Positions 1-7,336 of a DNA stretch of 9,728 nt are shown here, piece by piece; position 1 is the stretch's first letter, and every line of letters begins with the position of its first letter. Source of the DNA: an uncultured Prevotella sp. (GTDB lineage Bacteria; Bacteroidota; Bacteroidia; Bacteroidales; Bacteroidaceae); the NCBI GenBank assembly GCA_938018155.1, contig CALIIG010000232.1, positions 1 through 9,728 on the forward strand, written 5' to 3'. A program made the position numbers and the translations under genes. A model generated the notes under the pieces. That model was not told where the DNA came from, made no database searches, and worked only from the letters and a program-made list of their open reading frames with translations.

Positions 1-99
1 GTCCACGCCAGCAGCATAATCGAAGAAAAACATCGGGCTGAAGCCGCCTGTCCGACGTCGCAGAGGCAGTGCCCCACCGCCGTTTTGCGGCCAACACGA
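1..99. other. GC-rich left-edge stretch, no gene assigned
   Basis: This stretch is clearly richer in G+C than the AT-rich bases that follow it. Three readings are possible and none is proven. A + strand gene entering from the left could end at TAA 17-19 or at TGA 39-41. A - strand gene could start at ATG 33 and leave the window (only 11 codons visible, beginning M-F-F-F-D-Y). Or the stretch could be the 3' part of a structured RNA. Visible pairings include 32-40 with 100-108 (9 bp, perfect) and 77-80 with 87-90. I recognise no known RNA family or protein in it. Confidence 0.4.
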
Positions 100-133
100 C
101 AGCCCGATTATTCGGCTGGTTTATTTACTTTTA
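100..133 (+). terminator. Probable Rho-independent terminator of the upstream transcript
   Basis: CAGCC at 100-104 pairs with GGCTG at 114-118. Past one bulged C (105), GA 106-107 pairs with TC 112-113, closing a TTAT loop. The stem is followed by a T-rich run at 119-133. It would end whatever is transcribed from the left and insulate recJ. The same left arm can instead pair with 32-40, so the structure may have two states. Confidence 0.55.
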
Positions 134-144
134 ACTATCCTACA

Positions 145-176
145 TTTATAATTGTTGTGAAAAATTAGTAACTTTG
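145..176 (+). promoter_or_regulatory. Bacteroidetes-type promoter for recJ-recQ
   Basis: TAACTTTG at 169-176 matches the Bacteroidetes -7 consensus TAnnTTTG at every fixed position. TTTA at 145-148, 20 bases upstream, matches three of four bases of the -33 box TTTG. Transcription would start near 182-184, leaving a leader of about 20 nt before the recJ ATG. Confidence 0.65.
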
Positions 177-201
177 ATGGCAGAAATAAAAACAGATTAC
201 A

Positions 202-1941
202 ATGCATTTCAAATGGAAGTATGACCCACCCACACCAGAAGAAAAGCAGCAGGCAAAGGAATTGGGCGAAAAGCTCAATATGAATCCCATACTTTCAGGC
301 CTGCTTATTAAGCGGGGCATTACGACAGAGAGTGCTGCCAAAAGGTTTTTCAAGCCGCAACTTGCCGACCTTACCAATCCCTTTCTGATGAAGGACATGT
401 ACGTTGCCGTTGACAGGCTCAACGATGCCATGGGGCGAAAGGAACGCATTTTGGTGTATGGCGACTACGATGTTGACGGATGCACGGCTGTTGCACTGGT
501 GTATAAGTTTCTGCAACAGTTCTATTCGAATATCGATTATTACATTCCCGACCGGTACGATGAGGGATATGGCATAAGCAAAAAGGGTATAAAATATGCA
601 CATGATACAGGTGTAAAGCTCATCATTATTCTGGATTGTGGCATCAAAGCCATCGATATGATAGCGTATGCCAGGAGTCAGGGCATCGACTTTATTATCT
701 GCGACCATCATGTTCCCGATGAAACGCTGCCGCCTGCCGTGGCTATTCTGAACCCCAAACAACCTGACGACACTTATCCTTTCAAGCAGTTATGCGGGTG
801 TGGCGTAGGCTTTAAGTTTATGCAGGCTTTCGCCAAGAACAACGGAATACCCTTTTCACGTCTCATCCCCCTGCTCGATTTCTGCGCCGTCAGCATTGCC
901 GCCGACCTGGTTCCAGTGGTTGATGAAAACCGCATTCTGGCCTATCACGGACTTAAACAGCTCAACCAGAATCCCAGTATCGGACTGAAAGCCATCATTG
1001 ATATTTGCGGACTGAGCGGTCGCGAAATAACAATGAGCGACATTATATTTAAAATTGGTCCGCGCATAAATGCGTCAGGGCGCATGGAAAACGGTAAGGC
1101 CAGTGTTGATTTGCTGGTTGAAAAGGAATTTACATCGGCGTTGAGCAAGGCCCGGCACATCAATGAGTATAACGAACAACGCAAGGATATTGACAAGCAA
1201 ATGACCGAAGAGGCCAACCTGATTGTGTCAAAGCTCGAAAGCCAAAAGCACCATTCGAGCATTGTTCTATACGACGAGAATTGGAAAAAAGGCATTATCG
1301 GTATTGTGGCATCGCGGTTAACCGAAATATATTTCAGGCCAACGGTGGTGCTTACACGCGATGGCGACTTTGCCACGGGGTCGGCAAGGTCGGTGGTTGG
1401 CTTCGACGTTTATGCAGCTATCAAAAGCTGTCGCGATTTGTTGCTGAACTTCGGAGGCCATACCTACGCTGCCGGGCTTACGCTACGATGGGACGATATT
1501 CCCGAGTTCAGGAAACGTTTTCAGCACTATGTCGAGGAACACATTCAGCCTGAACAGACAGAAGCCTCGCTCAATATTGATGCAAAAATCGACTTTAAGG
1601 ACATTACGAAGCGACTTCACAACGATTTAAAGCGTTTCTCACCGTTTGGACCGTGCAACCAAAAGCCCATATTCTTCACCAAAGCTGTGTACGATTACGG
1701 TACGAGCAAGGTAGTAGGACGGTCGCAAGAGCATATTAAGCTGGAGCTTGTCGATTCAAAATCGAGCACGGTTGTGAACGGAATAGCCTTCGGACAAAGC
1801 GCATCAGCAAGGTATATCAAGTCGAAATGCTCGTTTGATATTGCATACACTATCGAAGACAACATTTTTAAACGCAACCAGGTACAGCTGCAAATAGAAG
1901 ACATACGGCCGACAGAGGGCGAATGGACCGATATTAACTGA
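202..1941 (+). CDS. recJ: Single-stranded-DNA-specific 5'-3' exonuclease RecJ
   Basis: RecJ degrades single-stranded DNA from the 5' end in RecF-pathway recombination, base-excision repair and mismatch repair. The product has 579 residues, close to E. coli RecJ. The DHH phosphoesterase core spans roughly residues 80-240: DYDVDG at 88-93 (motif I), LDCG at 144-147, DHH at 168-170, GCGVGFKF at 199-206 and AADLVP at 233-238, together supplying the aspartate and histidine metal ligands. RINASGRM at 288-295 follows. A DHHA1 domain lies around 355-450, with GSAR at 393-396 and the GGH signature at 418-420. The last ~120 residues fit the OB-fold DNA-binding domain. The ATG sits about 20 nt past the predicted transcription start, and no Shine-Dalgarno site is seen. 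The gene is intact and lies 11 bases ahead of recQ, so co-transcription is likely. Confidence 0.96.
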   Translation: MHFKWKYDPPTPEEKQQAKELGEKLNMNPILSGLLIKRGITTESAAKRFFKPQLADLTNPFLMKDMYVAVDRLNDAMGRKERILVYGDYDVDGCTAVALVYKFLQQFYSNIDYYIPDRYDEGYGISKKGIKYAHDTGVKLIIILDCGIKAIDMIAYARSQGIDFIICDHHVPDETLPPAVAILNPKQPDDTYPFKQLCGCGVGFKFMQAFAKNNGIPFSRLIPLLDFCAVSIAADLVPVVDENRILAYHGLKQLNQNPSIGLKAIIDICGLSGREITMSDIIFKIGPRINASGRMENGKASVDLLVEKEFTSALSKARHINEYNEQRKDIDKQMTEEANLIVSKLESQKHHSSIVLYDENWKKGIIGIVASRLTEIYFRPTVVLTRDGDFATGSARSVVGFDVYAAIKSCRDLLLNFGGHTYAAGLTLRWDDIPEFRKRFQHYVEEHIQPEQTEASLNIDAKIDFKDITKRLHNDLKRFSPFGPCNQKPIFFTKAVYDYGTSKVVGRSQEHIKLELVDSKSSTVVNGIAFGQSASARYIKSKCSFDIAYTIEDNIFKRNQVQLQIEDIRPTEGEWTDIN

Positions 1942-1952
1942 CACGAAAAAGG

Positions 1953-3845
1953 TTGGAAACGGCAGACTATCTTAAAATTCTTAAACAATATTGGGGGTAT
2001 AATGACTTCCGAAGTATACAGCTCGACATCATCAAAAGCATTGGTGCAGGGCGCGATACATTGGGGTTAATGCCTACGGGCGGGGGCAAATCTGTCACCT
2101 TTCAGGTGCCTGCCCTGGCACAAGAAGGCACTTGTATTGTCATCACGCCGCTTATAGCACTGATGAAAGACCAGGTGCAGAACCTTCGGAAAAAGGGTAT
2201 TCAGGCTGCCGCCATTTACACGGGGATGCGTCGAAGCGAAATCATCAAAACGCTCGAAAACTGTATTTTCGGTGGCATAAAACTGCTGTATGTATCGCCT
2301 GAGCGCATTTCGTCACCTGTTTTCCAAACTAAACTTCACCACATGAAAGTGAGCTTCATCACTGTTGACGAAGCTCACTGTATCAGTCAGTGGGGTTACG
2401 ATTTCCGCCCTGCTTACCTAAAGATTGCCGAAATAAGAAAGCTGAAGCCGGCTCCGGTGCTTGCACTTACGGCAACGGCAACGGAAAAGGTGGCCGATGA
2501 CATTCAGACGCAACTGGCTTTCGAACAGAAAAACGTGTTCCGAATGAGCTTCGAACGGCCCAGTCTTGCCTATGTTGTCCGCAAAACCAATGATAAAATA
2601 TCCGAACTTATCCATATTTTGTCGCGCACAAACGGCAGTGCCATCGTATATGTACGAAGCCGGCGGCGGTGCAAAGAGCTGTCGGCTATTCTCGAGGCAA
2701 ACGGCATACAGTCAACGTTTTATCATGCAGGCCTCGAACCATCGGTGCGCGACGAGCGTCAAAAACTTTGGAACGAAAACAAAAAACGCGTAATTGTTGC
2801 AACAAATGCCTTTGGAATGGGTATCGACAAGCCCGATGTGAGGGTGGTTGCACATATGGACAGCCCCGACTCTGTCGAAGCATATTTCCAGGAAGCAGGA
2901 CGTGCAGGTCGCGACAATATGAAGTCGTTTGCCGTGCTTCTTTGGAACAACGGTGACCCTGCAAAGCTGCAAAAGCGCATCAATAGCAACTTTCCGCCTA
3001 AGGAATTTATCGGCGACGTTTACGAACACCTGGCTTATTATTACCAGATTGGTGCAGGAAGCGGTGGCGGTCACACCTTTTCGTTTGAAATCGGACGCTT
3101 TTGTTCTACCTACTCTTACAGCTCAATTTATGTCGATTCGGCCCTTCACATACTGCAAAATGCGGGGTATCTGCACTACGAAACAGAGCCCGACGCCAAT
3201 GCCCGCGTCCATATTCTGCTACAACGCAACGACCTTTACCGCCTCAATGAGCTTACAACGAAGGAAGAAACCGTTATGACAACGCTGCTCAGATGCTACG
3301 GAGGGTTGTTCACCGACTATGAATTTATTGACGAAACGCTCGTGGCGTCGCTGGCCGGATTGAGTAATCATGAGACATATCAAACGCTGAAGTCGCTGTC
3401 AATGCGCCATATCATCCACTTTATACCGCAGCGGAAGACACCGTATATCACGTTTTTACAGGATCGCGCCGACTTTATTTACCTGCCTGAAAGCATATAC
3501 GATAATCGCAAAACAGAATATATCAAACGCATTGAGGCTGTAATAGCCTATGCTTCGAACGATTATGTGTGCCGAAGCAGGCAGCTGTTGCGTTACTTTG
3601 GCGAGAAAACAACGCACGATTGTGGGCAGTGTGACGTATGTTTAAAATCGGAACACGACGGCTCAGCCCGTGAAAAGATCATACAATTCTTGAATGATAA
3701 CGAGTGGCATCCGCTGAAAGACGTCATGAAAATAGATGCTGAAGGCACTGATTTAGACTATGCTCTGAAATACCTTGTGCAAGAAGAGGTTATACATATT
3801 GATGGCGACAAAATATCATTAAAAAACAACGACGAATACAGATAG
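1953..3845 (+). CDS. recQ: RecQ-family ATP-dependent DNA helicase, variant without HRDC
   Basis: A 3'-5' DNA helicase of superfamily 2, 630 residues, probably supplying unwound strands to RecJ encoded just upstream. The helicase core shows Walker A PTGGGKS at 41-47, TPLIALMKDQ at 65-74, DEAH at 139-142 followed by the RecQ aromatic-rich loop AHCISQWGYDFRP (141-153), LALTATA at 170-176 and motif VI QEAGRAGRD at 313-321. Four cysteines at 540, 557, 560 and 563 have the 17-3-3 spacing of the E. coli RecQ zinc site. Two things differ from E. coli: about 219 residues, rather than about 50, separate motif VI from the first cysteine, and only 67 residues follow the last one, too few for winged-helix plus HRDC domains. 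The start is TTG at 1953: an in-frame TAA lies at 1935-1937, and the first in-frame ATG falls next to Walker A. It may be one of several RecQ paralogues in the genome. Confidence 0.93.
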   Translation: METADYLKILKQYWGYNDFRSIQLDIIKSIGAGRDTLGLMPTGGGKSVTFQVPALAQEGTCIVITPLIALMKDQVQNLRKKGIQAAAIYTGMRRSEIIKTLENCIFGGIKLLYVSPERISSPVFQTKLHHMKVSFITVDEAHCISQWGYDFRPAYLKIAEIRKLKPAPVLALTATATEKVADDIQTQLAFEQKNVFRMSFERPSLAYVVRKTNDKISELIHILSRTNGSAIVYVRSRRRCKELSAILEANGIQSTFYHAGLEPSVRDERQKLWNENKKRVIVATNAFGMGIDKPDVRVVAHMDSPDSVEAYFQEAGRAGRDNMKSFAVLLWNNGDPAKLQKRINSNFPPKEFIGDVYEHLAYYYQIGAGSGGGHTFSFEIGRFCSTYSYSSIYVDSALHILQNAGYLHYETEPDANARVHILLQRNDLYRLNELTTKEETVMTTLLRCYGGLFTDYEFIDETLVASLAGLSNHETYQTLKSLSMRHIIHFIPQRKTPYITFLQDRADFIYLPESIYDNRKTEYIKRIEAVIAYASNDYVCRSRQLLRYFGEKTTHDCGQCDVCLKSEHDGSAREKIIQFLNDNEWHPLKDVMKIDAEGTDLDYALKYLVQEEVIHIDGDKISLKNNDEYR

Positions 3846-3860
3846 GTATAAACGCACAAA

Positions 3861-3896
3861 CACCATGCCGTGAAGCATGGTGCATAACTGTGTTAT
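3861..3896. terminator. Hairpins between convergent genes, probable shared terminator
   Basis: CACCATGC at 3861-3868 pairs perfectly with GCATGGTG at 3875-3882 across a 6-nt loop. A smaller hairpin, ATAAC/GTTAT (3884-3888 with 3892-3896), follows at once. It lies between the recQ stop and the stop of the oppositely oriented thioesterase, where a two-way terminator is expected. The T tracts on either side are weak, so the efficiency is uncertain. Confidence 0.5.
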
Positions 3897-3938
3897 CGAA
3901 AAATAAAACTGATGTGAACCTGTTGGAAGCACAGTATA

Positions 3939-4727
3939 TTACTTGTCGTTTACAAACCTGATGAGGCTGCGAACCACCTCTGCTTCGTCAGGAACATGCC
4001 TGGTAATCTTCACACAAAACTCCGTATTCGACTTCTGTTCTAAATAGAAACTCAGCTTGTCGCCGCCGTGAGCTTCGGTAACATAGGCAATTTCGAAACG
4101 CAGAAGACGATGGTTTCGATAAAAATCAATATCGAAAAGGTCGAGAATATGTTCAATATATTTCACCGAATTAACATGTCCGTTCACATCAACATCACTG
4201 TAACAGGTGTTGATTTCGCGCACAAGGGCAGCACCATTATCCATGCTAACACGTCCCGGTTTGGCGATAGGGCACGGCTCTGACGTCTCTACATACGAAT
4301 GAATCAACCCGTTTTTAATCTCCAAAAGGTTGGCAGGCTGCCGGCTTTCGGTATCAATCAAAGCCCAAATACTTCGTCCATAGCCGTAAATTTCATTTGT
4401 TTCACTGTTCTTTACCGCAAAATTCCTGCTTGTAAATGATTTGATTGCGCTCTCAACCCACGTCGAAATCGTAATCTTATCGTAGGCCAATGGCATACTG
4501 TTAAGCTCGAAAGCGAAACGTGACAAAACCCATGTGCGATGAATGACATTGAGGTAAGTCATGCCGTAACCACGGTCGTTGCTATGATAATCGGCCGCAT
4601 TAAGCATGGCATTACCCAAATGTCCTGCGAAAAAACGGTTGCGAAAGTCGCAGTGAAAGGGTTCAACCATAAAATCATACCGTCCTGTTTTGGGCAGAAG
4701 TACTTGCCTGATGTCTTCCTTATTCAT
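3939..4727 (-). CDS. Acyl-ACP thioesterase (FatA/FatB-like, double hotdog)
   Basis: This enzyme would hydrolyse acyl-acyl carrier protein to free fatty acid and ACP in the cytoplasm, ending or tuning fatty acid synthesis. The 262 residues fit the bacterial acyl-ACP thioesterase family related to plant FatA/FatB. An N-terminal hotdog half covers roughly residues 10-145 (GYGMTYLNVIHRTWVLSRF near 53-71, typical of the family). A C-terminal half begins near 165 and holds the catalytic motif DVNGHVNSVKY at 180-190, giving Asp180, Asn182 and His184. Glu218 in YVTEAHGGD aligns with the catalytic glutamate proposed for plant FatB, while the next position, cysteine in FatB, is alanine here. The start is the ATG at 4725-4727, supported by AGGAG nine bases upstream. 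The gene has its own promoter and is probably monocistronic. Chain-length preference cannot be read from the sequence. Confidence 0.9.
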   Translation of the reverse strand: MNKEDIRQVLLPKTGRYDFMVEPFHCDFRNRFFAGHLGNAMLNAADYHSNDRGYGMTYLNVIHRTWVLSRFAFELNSMPLAYDKITISTWVESAIKSFTSRNFAVKNSETNEIYGYGRSIWALIDTESRQPANLLEIKNGLIHSYVETSEPCPIAKPGRVSMDNGAALVREINTCYSDVDVNGHVNSVKYIEHILDLFDIDFYRNHRLLRFEIAYVTEAHGGDKLSFYLEQKSNTEFCVKITRHVPDEAEVVRSLIRFVNDK

Positions 4728-4736
4728 TTTAATACA

Positions 4737-4741
4737 CTCCT
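4737..4741 (-). promoter_or_regulatory. Shine-Dalgarno site of the thioesterase gene
   Basis: On the - strand this reads AGGAG within AAAAAGGAGTG, nine bases before the ATG. It is the only textbook Shine-Dalgarno site among the gene starts visible here, and it fixes the thioesterase start. Confidence 0.7.
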
Positions 4742-4798
4742 TTTTCCATAAACTTTCATGAACAAGACTTTCAGTAAGCCCCGTCCCGATGCCTTATG

Positions 4799-4830
4799 CA
4801 AATATACCATCATTCAATAAAACGTACAAC
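4799..4830 (-). promoter_or_regulatory. Bacteroidetes-type promoter for the thioesterase
   Basis: On the - strand TATATTTG (4806 to 4799) matches all fixed positions of the TAnnTTTG -7 box. GTTG (4830 to 4827), 20 bases upstream, matches three of four bases of the -33 TTTG box. Transcription would begin near 4792, giving a leader of about 65 nt. Confidence 0.65.
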
Positions 4831-4850
4831 TATCTGATATGTTATATCAT

Positions 4851-4869
4851 AAAAAGCGGAGTTGTCTCC
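4851..4869 (-). terminator. Weak Rho-independent terminator after the TlpA-like gene
   Basis: On the - strand GGAG (4869-4866) and CTCC (4861-4858) form a short stem with an ACAA loop, followed by GCTTTTT. It lies about 25 bases past the TlpA-like stop and ahead of the thioesterase promoter. The stem is only 4 bp. A second AT-rich hairpin, TGATAT/ATATCA (4835-4840 with 4844-4849), lies just downstream. Confidence 0.4.
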
Positions 4870-4892
4870 TCGAATTTACAGCTTGCACAGTA

Positions 4893-5894
4893 CTACTGTA
4901 GCTTGTAATCGATGCCAATTACTTTCCCTTCGGGACTGATATAAACCGTTGTAGGGAATTTAGATATAGCATATTTATTTAGAATATCTGACGATTCGGG
5001 AACCAGAATATTAACCCAGTTCATCCCATTTTTGGCAATACAGGCACGCCATCGCCGCTCATTGTCAAAGCAAGCCAGACTTACAACCACCGTATTGGCG
5101 CTGTTGCGGGCAGCAAATTCCCTCAGTTCGGGCAAGGCCATCTGGCATGCAGCACACCACGTTCCCCAGAAATCGAGCAGCACATACTTCCCGCGGAAAT
5201 CGTGAAGTGAGTGCCATCTTCCCTCGCTGTCCATTAAATGGAAGTCGGGTGCCACGCTTCCCTCCTGTAAAAGCCTGCCCGAAGCCTCACCCATTTGCAG
5301 CTGTTCCTTTTCCTGCTCCATACGAATCTTCATCATATTTCGGAAGTAAGTGCCCATCCGGCCATTGCGCACGTCGGCCGACAACGTTGCAAAAGCAGCC
5401 TGAGCCTCATTGACAGTTAGCGGATAAGCGCGCCAGTCGGTCAGCATTACGACCGACATCTCATCATTCGGATGGCGTTTAACATACGCCCTTATGGAAT
5501 CAACAGCCGGGTCCATAAAGCCCCAGCTACTAAGACGGTGCAATACTGTCGAATACTTTTCATAAAAAGGCGAACCGCTATAGGCCGTCCCGCCATTTAA
5601 AATAAGATGCTCACCAGGCACGGCTATGAAGCGGTCGACTTTGGGATCGCCGTCAATCTTGATACCATAATTGCTGTCTGCAATATCAATAGTGGCTACA
5701 TGCTGCAGAGGAAGCGTAAAATCGAAGATACCATTCTTCCGCACAAAAGCCTTCTCCTTATGCTGGTCGTAAGCAATATATATGGTATCGGCCCAGCCCT
5801 CCAGAGGCGAAGTAAAATGAAATACCCCTGCATCCTGCCCCCAAAACGGTGTACAAAGGAGTAGTGTAAAGAAGAAAATTAAAGCTCGTTTCAT
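4893..5894 (-). CDS. Secreted TlpA/ResA-like thiol-disulfide oxidoreductase
   Basis: A 333-residue periplasmic protein predicted to exchange disulfides with unidentified partners. Residues 1-20 form a signal peptide: MKR, a hydrophobic run of Phe and Leu, then cleavage probably near TPFWGQ. Cys14 is preceded by leucine, a poor lipobox, so a lipoprotein is unlikely. Residues ~22-115 look like the beta-rich N-terminal domain often found ahead of thioredoxin domains in Bacteroidetes (DUF4369-like, inferred), and ~120-205 are helical. The thioredoxin fold starts with SVAPDFHLMDSEG (213-225), carries FWGTWCAACQ (242-251, active-site cysteines 247 and 250) and has the cis-proline in KFPTT (312-316). 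Cys275 and Cys285 are additional cysteines. The chain stops only ten residues past PEGK, without the usual final helix. There is no Shine-Dalgarno site. Neighbouring genes do not reveal the substrate. Confidence 0.87.
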   Translation of the reverse strand: MKRALIFFFTLLLCTPFWGQDAGVFHFTSPLEGWADTIYIAYDQHKEKAFVRKNGIFDFTLPLQHVATIDIADSNYGIKIDGDPKVDRFIAVPGEHLILNGGTAYSGSPFYEKYSTVLHRLSSWGFMDPAVDSIRAYVKRHPNDEMSVVMLTDWRAYPLTVNEAQAAFATLSADVRNGRMGTYFRNMMKIRMEQEKEQLQMGEASGRLLQEGSVAPDFHLMDSEGRWHSLHDFRGKYVLLDFWGTWCAACQMALPELREFAARNSANTVVVSLACFDNERRWRACIAKNGMNWVNILVPESSDILNKYAISKFPTTVYISPEGKVIGIDYKLQ

Positions 5895-5917
5895 ATCAGA
5901 AGAATTAAATTACGCCG

Positions 5918-5925
5918 CAAAAGTA
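5918..5925 (-). promoter_or_regulatory. -7 box of the TlpA-like gene promoter
   Basis: On the - strand TACTTTTG (5925 to 5918) fits TAnnTTTG exactly and lies 23 bases before the ATG, so the leader would be short (under 20 nt). No good -33 TTTG is found 19-21 bases further upstream, so this rests on one box. Confidence 0.45.
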
Positions 5926-6159
5926 AATATTCTACATGAATTTCTAAGACAATTCCCTCTAAAAAGACACGAAAAGAGCGTAAAATATCCTTAAACGAAA
6001 AAGGTAAATTATCGGACAAAAAGGCAGAATAGCCGTAACGAAACTGATGGCAAGTTACACTGAAATAAACAGGAAATAGTAATGGTACGGACGAAAAACG
6101 GTACTGATATAGACAGTATATAGGAGCAATACAGATAGAAAACAGGAACAATACAAACG
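5926..6159. other. AT-rich intergenic region, no gene seen
   Basis: This fills most of the 323-base gap between the ompA-family stop and the TlpA-like start. A 95-codon frame on the - strand crosses it, but that frame starts inside the ompA terminator hairpin and runs over the TlpA -7 box, and its product resembles nothing I know. Loose, short repeats of GGTAC, GTATA and AATAC are visible at 6080-6155, without a clear repeat unit. Confidence 0.5.
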
Positions 6160-6197
6160 ATAAGGGCCCGTTACTCAAATGAGCAACGGGACCTTAT
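6160..6197 (-). terminator. Terminator of the ompA-family gene
   Basis: A long hairpin of 15 base pairs broken by two mismatches: ATAAGG/CCTTAT, then CCCGTT/AACGGG, then CTC/GAG with an AAAT loop. It begins about 20 bases past the ompA stop. On the - strand it is followed by a U-rich but not pure tract. It should end the ompA message and stabilise its 3' end. Confidence 0.72.
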
Positions 6198-6217
6198 ATT
6201 AAATTATTGTCGTATAA

Positions 6218-7288
6218 TTACTTTACGTAAACTACAGCCAAACGATTAGAAGTTGTACCCTGTACACCCTTACCATTAGCTTCATCAACAATAACGCCCT
6301 TAGACTTCAGGTAAGAAGCTACATTGTCTGCACGCATCTGAGAGATCTTCTGGTTAATTTCCGCAGAACCTTCAGGTGATGCTGTACCCACAACTTCAAC
6401 GTGACTGCCTGCTGCAATAGCGTTAAGGGCCTTCTTAGCAGCCTTAGTAAGGTCTGCCTTACCCTGAGCAAAGGTTACAAATACAAGGTTTTCAACCTTA
6501 ACTGGCTGAGGTGCCGGAGCCTCCTTAACAACAGTCTTAACAACCTCTTTAGGCTTCTTGGCAAGCTCTTTACGCAAGTCGTTGATCTGCTTGTTTAAAG
6601 CATCGATCTCTGATTGGTCTTTACCGTCAGCAATCTTAAAGTTATGTGTGCCGTTGCTATTCTTGAATTTGTAGATTAATCCTGCGTTTAACTGGAATGC
6701 ACTACGGTTGATATTATACTGAAGACCTTCGTGGCCAAGACCATTTAATGTCCAAAGCATAGCGGGTTCAACATATACTTGCCAAGCCTTGCTTTCGCCA
6801 AGGTTGAACGCAAAGTCAATACCAGCCTTAGAAGTCAGGAAGTTTTTCTTTGTGTAAACACCGCGTAGTGGGTCACTTTGGTCGTTTTTTGAACCAAAAG
6901 TATGACCCCAACCGAAGCCGTATACAGGAATAACCTCGAATGTGCGTGGCTCACCCTTGTAACCACAAAACCAATTATTCAGGTTAACGGTTGCCAAAAG
7001 ACTTGTGTTTAACATGCGTGCAGTTGTCTGAAGAGCATCTGCAGGCTTGTTCGAAAAGTAAACATTGCTCTCTGCTGCCAAACCAAAGACAGGCGTAAAC
7101 CAACGTCCAACACGAAGACCTGCATTAGGATCGAGGTTCTTCATCCATGCGTGGCCAGTTGTTTTAACACCTACACCACCATTAACACCAACATAGAAGT
7201 TGTCGAATGTTTTGCTTTCCGTCACTGTTTGAGCGGAAGCAGACACTGCTACCATGGCAGCAGCCATCATTGTAAATAACTTTTTCAT
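6218..7288 (-). CDS. OmpA-family outer membrane protein
   Basis: A 356-residue outer membrane protein that should link the outer membrane to the cell wall. Residues 1-20 are a signal peptide cut after SASA/Q. Residues ~28-208 alternate aromatic and polar positions and end in QLNAGLIYKFK (199-209), as expected of a small beta-barrel. Residues 225-245 form a short coiled coil (SEIDALNKQINDLRKELAKK), followed by a Lys/Val/Pro-rich linker (247-265) and a C-terminal OmpA-like domain (267-356). The layout resembles the major OmpA-like proteins of Porphyromonas and Bacteroides. In the C-terminal domain Arg319 of the diaminopimelate-binding site is present (ISQMRADNV), but the usual aspartate in GHTD is replaced: the segment is GTASPEG (301-307), with Ser304 at the aligned position. 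The gene has its own strong promoter and terminator, so it is probably an abundant, single-gene transcript. Confidence 0.92.
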   Translation of the reverse strand: MKKLFTMMAAAMVAVSASAQTVTESKTFDNFYVGVNGGVGVKTTGHAWMKNLDPNAGLRVGRWFTPVFGLAAESNVYFSNKPADALQTTARMLNTSLLATVNLNNWFCGYKGEPRTFEVIPVYGFGWGHTFGSKNDQSDPLRGVYTKKNFLTSKAGIDFAFNLGESKAWQVYVEPAMLWTLNGLGHEGLQYNINRSAFQLNAGLIYKFKNSNGTHNFKIADGKDQSEIDALNKQINDLRKELAKKPKEVVKTVVKEAPAPQPVKVENLVFVTFAQGKADLTKAAKKALNAIAAGSHVEVVGTASPEGSAEINQKISQMRADNVASYLKSKGVIVDEANGKGVQGTTSNRLAVVYVK

Positions 7289-7336
7289 ACTCTCTAAATA
7301 ATGATTTTAAATTGTTATCTTTTTGTTTTCAGAGTG

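Noticed and set aside
1..33. Phe-rich start M-F-F-F-D-Y on the - strand, read as a phenylalanine leader peptide or gene start
   Set aside because: Only 11 codons are visible and there is no TAnnTTTG promoter on that strand up to position 200; three phenylalanines are too little to claim a leader peptide.
32..108. Known structured RNA (RNase P, tmRNA, SRP RNA or a riboswitch)
   Set aside because: I found none of the conserved core sequences of these families; only generic stems are visible.
945..1376. Long open frames antisense to recJ and recQ
   Set aside because: They overlap fully with strongly conserved coding sequence on the other strand and are reading-frame shadows.
5891..6178. 95-codon frame on the - strand between the TlpA-like and ompA-family genes
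   Set aside because: It starts inside the ompA terminator hairpin, covers the TlpA-like gene's -7 box and has no ribosome-binding site.
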